A DNA stretch of 64,000 bases. Origin: Halopseudomonas salegens (GTDB taxonomy: Bacteria; Pseudomonadota; Gammaproteobacteria; Pseudomonadales; Pseudomonadaceae). The first letter of the stretch is position 1. The number at the start of each line of letters is the position of its first letter. The stretch is taken from contig NZ_LT629787.1 of the NCBI RefSeq assembly GCF_900105655.1, positions 682,001-746,000 of the forward strand, given 5' to 3'. The notes under the pieces were generated by a model that did not search any database, was not told the origin of the DNA, and was given only the letters and a program-made list of their open reading frames with translations. Position numbers and translations under genes: made by a program. Positions 59,847 to 64,000 of this stretch are shown here, piece by piece.

Positions 59847-61334
59847 CTAATCACGCTGCAATTGCAAAGTACGCAAAGTACGTTCACGCACTTCATCCAG
59901 AAGCGCGCCATCCTTGACCAGTGATTGCCCGTAAGACGGAATCAGGTCGCGGATACGGCTTTGCCATTCGCTACTCTGCAAGCGGTCGCTGAAACAGCGT
60001 TCAAGCACGTCGATCATGGCCTGAACCGCTGTCGAGGCCCCGGGTGAGGCACCGAGCAGCGCGGCCAGGGTGCCATCTTTGGCGGCAACGATTTCAGTAC
60101 CGAATTCCAGTTTTCCATGGCCCTGGGCATTTTTCTTGATGATCTGCACGCGCATGCCGGCATCCTGCAGCCGCCAGTTCTCTTCTCTGGCTTCGGGGAA
60201 ATAGTTGCGCAGAGACGCCACCCGGTCCTTGTGCGACTGGAATGACTCGCCAATGAGGTAGCGGGTCAGGTCCATGTTGTCACGGCCGACGCCAAGCATC
60301 GGCTTGACGTTGTAGCGTTTGACCGAGGAAAACAGATCGAAAAATGAGCCTTGCTTGAGGAATTTCGTGGTGAAGCCGGCAAAGGGGCCAAAGAGCAGGG
60401 CGGGTTTGCCATTGATGATACGGGTATCAAGATGCGGTACCGACATCGGTGGGGCACCGACGGGTGCCTTGCCGTAGACCTTGGAGCGATGCTGCTTGAC
60501 GACATCTTCCTGCTGACAGACCAGCCACTGACCGCTGACCGGGAAGCCGCCATAACCACGGCTTTCATCAATGTTGGATTTTTGCAGCAGTGGGAGGGAG
60601 CCGCCCCCGGCACCAAGGAAAACGAAATCGGCCTCGAATTTTTTCTCTTCGCCGCTGTTTTCGTCTTCAACTTCTACCCGCCAGAAACCCTTGCGGCTCT
60701 TGCGCAGGGTGGTGACCGAGTGTTTGAGGTGCAAATCGAAATTCGGCTGCTCTTGCAACCAACTGATCATGCTGCGGGTCAGTGAGCCGAAATCGACATC
60801 CGAGCCATAGGCAACCCGGGTTGCTGCGACTGGTTTTCCATCGTTGCGGTTCTGCATGACCAGAGGCATCCACTCAGCCAACTGGTCAGCAGAGTCGCTG
60901 AACACCATATCCTTGAACAGGTGGTGTTGACTCAACAATTGATGACGCTGACGCAGGAATTCGACGTCTTTCTCTCCCCACACGAAGCTGAGGTGCGGCG
61001 TCGGGTTGATGAACTTTTTCGGGCTCGGCAGGATATTCTGTTCGACCAGGCTGGACCAGAACTGCAGAGTGACTTCAAAGGAAGCATTGATAGCCAGAGC
61101 ACGGTCAATGGCAATACTGCCATCGTCGGCCTGAGGCGTGTAATTGAGTTCGCAGTAGCCAGCATGACCGGTACCCGCATTGTTCCAGCCGTCGGTGCTT
61201 TCGTGGGCGACATGATCGAGCCGCTCTACGAGGACAATACGCATTTCCGGGTCCAGCTGCTTCAGCAGCATGCCCAGCGTGGCGCTCATTACGCCGCCAC
61301 CAACCAGCAGTACATCAACTTTTTTTGCCGTCAT
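59847..61334 (-). CDS. mqo: Malate:quinone oxidoreductase
   Basis: Peripheral membrane FAD enzyme that oxidises malate to oxaloacetate and passes electrons to quinone, in place of or alongside NAD-malate dehydrogenase. The N-terminal FAD fold DVLLVGGGVMSATLGMLL is at about residues 7-24, followed by the family-specific ESTDGWNNAGTGHAGYCELNYTP near 45-67. The central FVFLGAGGGSLPLLQKS and the C-terminal GASPGASTAVQAMIDVLERCF also fit. At 495 residues it has normal length. Confidence 0.97.
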   Translation of the reverse strand: MTAKKVDVLLVGGGVMSATLGMLLKQLDPEMRIVLVERLDHVAHESTDGWNNAGTGHAGYCELNYTPQADDGSIAIDRALAINASFEVTLQFWSSLVEQNILPSPKKFINPTPHLSFVWGEKDVEFLRQRHQLLSQHHLFKDMVFSDSADQLAEWMPLVMQNRNDGKPVAATRVAYGSDVDFGSLTRSMISWLQEQPNFDLHLKHSVTTLRKSRKGFWRVEVEDENSGEEKKFEADFVFLGAGGGSLPLLQKSNIDESRGYGGFPVSGQWLVCQQEDVVKQHRSKVYGKAPVGAPPMSVPHLDTRIINGKPALLFGPFAGFTTKFLKQGSFFDLFSSVKRYNVKPMLGVGRDNMDLTRYLIGESFQSHKDRVASLRNYFPEAREENWRLQDAGMRVQIIKKNAQGHGKLEFGTEIVAAKDGTLAALLGASPGASTAVQAMIDVLERCFSDRLQSSEWQSRIRDLIPSYGQSLVKDGALLDEVRERTLRTLQLQRD

Positions 61335-61710
61335 TTACATGTCGCCTCTTGGGGGTAAAGGTAAAAGGCATCTGATGACTTGCCGACAGTCTGATGGCTG
61401 ACGCGCGGGGATATGATGCGGTCCCGCTCCATATTGCCTGGTGGGCGATGTTCGAGAGTTTCCCATGGCGGCTGCAGCAGCCAGAGGAAAGGCGCGGCCT
61501 TGCAGAGCTGTGACCTTGAGTCGCGGAAAAAAGCCGTCTCAGGGTCGGTAGCACAGTTCAGATGGGCGTATCATACCGGTTTATTGATTGCGGCGACAGG
61601 TTGAGAACGGTCGACATTGGTCGATGCCGAGCAACTGACGCGCGAGTGCCATCGTGGGGTAAGCCTGACAGACGCAAGATTGCCTGTTGCTACATTATAG
61701 GGGGAGGGGT
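61335..61710. other. Divergent mqo / thiO intergenic region
   Basis: 376 bp without a supported gene. It contains a 10-bp-period direct repeat GGTCGA (61609-61614) and GGTCGA (61619-61624) about 87 bp before thiO. A CATTATAG stretch lies just before the thiO Shine-Dalgarno GGGGGAGG. No riboswitch (TPP in particular) was recognised. Confidence 0.5.
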
Positions 61711-62811
61711 ATGCAAAGCTGTATCGTGATTGGCGGCGGTATCATCGGTGGTCTCACCGCACTCAATCTGTTGCAGCAGGGGGTATCGGTAACCCTGTTG
61801 GAGCGTCAGGAATTTGGTCGTGAGTCTTCATGGGCGGGTGGTGGAATTGTTTCACCGCTTTACCCATGGCGCTATCCGGCAGCAATCAGCGCATTGGCCT
61901 ATTGGTCGCAGGGCTTTTATCCTCAGTTGGCGCAGGAGTTGTTCGCCGCCACAGGGTTGGACCCGGAAGTCAGCAGTACCGGCCTGCTCTGGCTGGATCA
62001 CGCGGAAAGCGAGCAGGCGCTGGCCTGGGCGCAAGCGCAGCAGCAGCCTCTGGATCAGTTGTCGGCAACCCAGGTATATCAGCGGGTGCCGCAGTTGGCA
62101 CCGGGTTTTACCCAGGCGTTATGGCAGGCCGATCTGGGTAATGTTCGCAACCCGCGTTTACTTGCAGCGCTCAAGGCACGGTTACTGCAATTCGCCGATT
62201 TTTCTCTGCACGAGCACACACCTGTGCTGGGTTTGCAGCAGGCCAATGGACGCGTTTGCGGAGTGCAGTCAGCCGAGGGCGAGATACTGGCTGATGCGGT
62301 GGTTCTGGCGGCAGGGGCATGGAGTGGGGATCTGTTGGCGCAGGCGGGTTGGCAGCTGCCGGTGCAGCCGGTCAAGGGTCAGATGTTGTTGTACAAGGCC
62401 GCCCCCGGCTGGTTATCGACCATGGTGTTGTATCAGGGGCGCTATGCAATACCGCGCCGTGATGGTCATATCCTGGTTGGCAGTACCCTTGAATATGCCG
62501 GTTATGACAAAACCACCACTGCCGAAGCGGCCATCAGCCTGGAGGCTTCGGCAGCCAGACTCTTGCCTGATTTGGCCGAGCAGCGTCCGGTGATGCAGTG
62601 GGCAGGATTGCGTCCGGGATCGACGGATGGCATCCCGGCGATTGGTGCAGTCGATCAGTTACCCGGCCTGTGGCTGAATACTGGTCATTTCCGCAATGGT
62701 CTGGTGCTGGCTCCGGCGGCCTGTCGTTTGCTGGTCGATCTGATGCTGCAACAGCCGCCGATTATTGCGCCCGAGCCTTATGCAGCGGCACGCCAGCTGC
62801 AGCCACTCTAG
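61711..62811 (+). CDS. thiO: Glycine oxidase ThiO (D-amino-acid oxidase family)
   Basis: FAD-dependent oxidase likely forming iminoglycine for the thiamine thiazole ring; some homologues act on D-amino acids. The start is ATG 61711 behind GGGGGAGG. The dinucleotide-binding motif VIGGGIIGGLTALNLL is at residues 6-21, then RESSWAGGGIVSPLYPWRYP near 36-55, VKGQMLLY near 225 and the C-terminal WAGLRPGSTDGIPAIG and TGHFRNGLVLAP segments that bind FAD and substrate. It is 366 residues long. Its TAG stop lies inside the CTAG that borders the repeat element downstream. Proximity to pilR matches P. aeruginosa. Confidence 0.9.
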   Translation: MQSCIVIGGGIIGGLTALNLLQQGVSVTLLERQEFGRESSWAGGGIVSPLYPWRYPAAISALAYWSQGFYPQLAQELFAATGLDPEVSSTGLLWLDHAESEQALAWAQAQQQPLDQLSATQVYQRVPQLAPGFTQALWQADLGNVRNPRLLAALKARLLQFADFSLHEHTPVLGLQQANGRVCGVQSAEGEILADAVVLAAGAWSGDLLAQAGWQLPVQPVKGQMLLYKAAPGWLSTMVLYQGRYAIPRRDGHILVGSTLEYAGYDKTTTAEAAISLEASAARLLPDLAEQRPVMQWAGLRPGSTDGIPAIGAVDQLPGLWLNTGHFRNGLVLAPAACRLLVDLMLQQPPIIAPEPYAAARQLQPL

Positions 62812-62930
62812 GGAGCCTCTGAAAAACGTAGGCGAGGCAGGTGCAGCAAGGCAAAAACAGCCGAAAAAGCGCAGTTTACGCGTGGTGAATGAGCATTTTG
62901 AGGCTCCCTAGTGTTTCAGAGACTTCCTAG
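62808..62930. mobile_element. MITE-like element between thiO and pilR stop codons
   Basis: A 12-bp perfect terminal inverted repeat CTAGGGAGCCTC ... GAGGCTCCCTAG bounds 62808-62911; excluding the CTAG borders it is a 96-bp non-coding unit. A further degenerate copy of the terminus lies on the minus strand at 62911-62930 and matches the first 20 bases of the left end at 17 of 20 positions. All ends carry CTAG, which fits the YTAR target of IS5-type transposases. The outer CTAGs contain the stop codons of thiO and pilR, so the element fills the whole gap. The internal sequence resembles short Pseudomonas repeats I have seen associated with IS ends. No transposase is present. Confidence 0.6.
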
Positions 62931-64000
62931 TCATCCAGGCCCAGCTTTTTCAGCCGGTAGCGCAATGAACGAAAGGTCAGCCCCAGGCGTTTGGCAGCAG
63001 CGGTCTTGTTCCAGCGGGTTTCTTCCAGGGCATGTTCCAGCGCCTTGCGCTCGATATTGTCGAGGTAGTCTTCCAGTGAGTCGATCTGGTCCAGCCCTGC
63101 AGCTGCTTTGTCCGGGCTGGCGCTGGTGCCGCTGAGCTGAATATCGTCGGCATTTATGCAGTCACTTTCACACAGGGTATAAGCGCGCTCGAGAATGTTT
63201 TCCAGCTCACGCACATTGCCGGGGAAACGGTAATTGAGTAATCGCTCGCGGGCTTCGACGCTGAGCTCGGGCTGACTGTCGTGGCTGCGCTCGGCCAGGC
63301 GCTGCAGGATACGCGTGGCCAACAGCGGGATATCTTCGCGACGTTCTCGCAGCGGTGGGACTTTCAGTTCGATGACATTGATGCGATAGAACAGATCCTG
63401 ACGAAAGTTGCCGGCGGCGACTTCAGCCGCCAGATCGCGGTGAGTGGCGCACAGCAGGCGCACGTCGACACTCTCTTCCTGTTGTGTGCCGACCGGACGC
63501 ACGGCCTTTTCCTGAATTGCACGGAGCAGTTTTACCTGCATCGCCAGTGGCAGGTCGGCGACCTCATCCAGAAACAGAGTGCCGCCGCTGGCCGCCTGAA
63601 ACAGCCCGGGCTTGTCTGCCACTGCGCCGGTAAAACTGCCCTTGCGGTGACCAAAGAACTCGCTCTCCATCAACTCTGCCGGTATCGCCCCACAATTGAC
63701 CGGGACAAAGGGCTGTTCACTGCGCGGCCCTAACTGATGAATTCGCCGGGCGACCAACTCCTTGCCGCTGCCTGATTCGCCACTGATATAAAGAGGCGCC
63801 TGGCTGCGCGACAGTTTGCCGATTTGTCGCCGCAGACGGGCGATCGGCTCGGATTCACCGAGGATAGGGTCGTCGATATCCGGTTGACTGGTAGCGGGTG
63901 AGGTAACCTGCAAGCGCAGCGCATGGTTGACCAGTTCGCGTAGCCGCTGCAGGTCGACCGGCTTGGTCAGAAAATCAAAGGCCCCGGCCTTGAGCGCGTT
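62927..64000 (-). CDS. pilR: Sigma-54-dependent response regulator PilR (5'-truncated by window edge)
   Basis: NtrC-family activator that, with sensor PilS, switches on pilA for type IV pili. The frame runs off the window. The visible N-terminal residues (ALKAGAFDFLTKPVDLQRLRELVNHAL) are the end of a receiver domain, including its conserved Lys. The AAA+ domain has Walker A GESGSGKE, the sigma-54 contact loop as GSFTGA (Ser instead of the usual Ala), Walker B GGTLFLDEV, and the arginine-bearing FPGNVRELENILERA. The C-terminal Fis-type helix-turn-helix ends NKTAAAKRLGLTFRSLRYRLKKLGL, closely matching P. aeruginosa PilR. It is convergent with thiO. Confidence 0.93.
   Translation of the reverse strand, partial: NALKAGAFDFLTKPVDLQRLRELVNHALRLQVTSPATSQPDIDDPILGESEPIARLRRQIGKLSRSQAPLYISGESGSGKELVARRIHQLGPRSEQPFVPVNCGAIPAELMESEFFGHRKGSFTGAVADKPGLFQAASGGTLFLDEVADLPLAMQVKLLRAIQEKAVRPVGTQQEESVDVRLLCATHRDLAAEVAAGNFRQDLFYRINVIELKVPPLRERREDIPLLATRILQRLAERSHDSQPELSVEARERLLNYRFPGNVRELENILERAYTLCESDCINADDIQLSGTSASPDKAAAGLDQIDSLEDYLDNIERKALEHALEETRWNKTAAAKRLGLTFRSLRYRLKKLGLDD

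Overview
This 64-kb window is a stretch of core chromosome from a gammaproteobacterium of the family Pseudomonadaceae. The evidence is gene order and near-diagnostic proteins: dnaE-accA-tilS-pyrG-kdsA-eno-ftsB-ispD; ygfZ/sdhE/nadB/algU-mucABCD-lepA-lepB-rnc-era-recO-pdxJ-acpS; gacS/cysM-rlmD-relA-mazG; ppc-adk-tsaB-rsmJ; radA-mapZ; a MorA-like protein next to glyA; and thiO next to pilR. Each block matches Pseudomonas aeruginosa gene order as I remember it, but the blocks are joined differently, and base composition looks moderate. A lineage outside the aeruginosa group, such as Halopseudomonas or a marine Pseudomonas, fits best, but I cannot fix the species. I found no tRNA, rRNA, CRISPR array, prophage or complete insertion sequence.

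Layout: (1) 1-10.8 kb, plus strand: replication (dnaE), fatty-acid, tRNA-lysidine, CTP, KDO and glycolysis genes, then ftsB-ispD and a terminator. (2) 10.8-14.4 kb, minus strand: ygfZ, an HDOD protein, coaE, yacG and a Nudix/ThiE-like fusion. (3) 14.5-16.8 kb: sdhE-ygfX facing nadB. (4) 17.1-28.1 kb, plus strand: two sigma-E-type promoters drive algU-mucA-mucB-mucC-mucD (envelope stress and alginate control), followed by lepA-lepB-DUF4845-rnc-era-recO-pdxJ-acpS with mostly overlapping genes. (5) 28-36.3 kb: gacS divergent from cysM-rlmD-relA-mazG (Gac signalling, stringent response). (6) 36.3-43.2 kb: a small possible DNA-binding protein, ppc, adk, tsaB, two Pseudomonas-type hypothetical genes and rsmJ. 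(7) 43.2-48.5 kb: an EAL phosphodiesterase-polyphosphate phosphotransferase-rlmG operon divergent from a glycosyltransferase-PAP2 phosphatase pair. (8) 48.6-64 kb: radA, mapZ, gdhA, ettA, a multi-PAS GGDEF/EAL protein, glyA, a periplasmic binding protein, mqo, thiO and the 3' part of pilR.

The most interesting non-standard signal is between the EAL operon and the glycosyltransferase. A PHO-box-like array of three 7-bp repeats at 11-bp spacing lies 10 bp upstream of a plausible -10 box. It suggests a phosphate-starvation-controlled glycosyltransferase and lipid phosphatase facing a c-di-GMP/polyphosphate operon. Other points: a MITE-like element filling the space between the thiO and pilR stop codons, a dyad operator candidate over the promoter of the small minus-strand gene at 36.6 kb, paired inverted repeats between mucD and lepA, and three c-di-GMP proteins within about 12 kb. 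All identifications rest on reading the sequence and on family knowledge; no database search was run.
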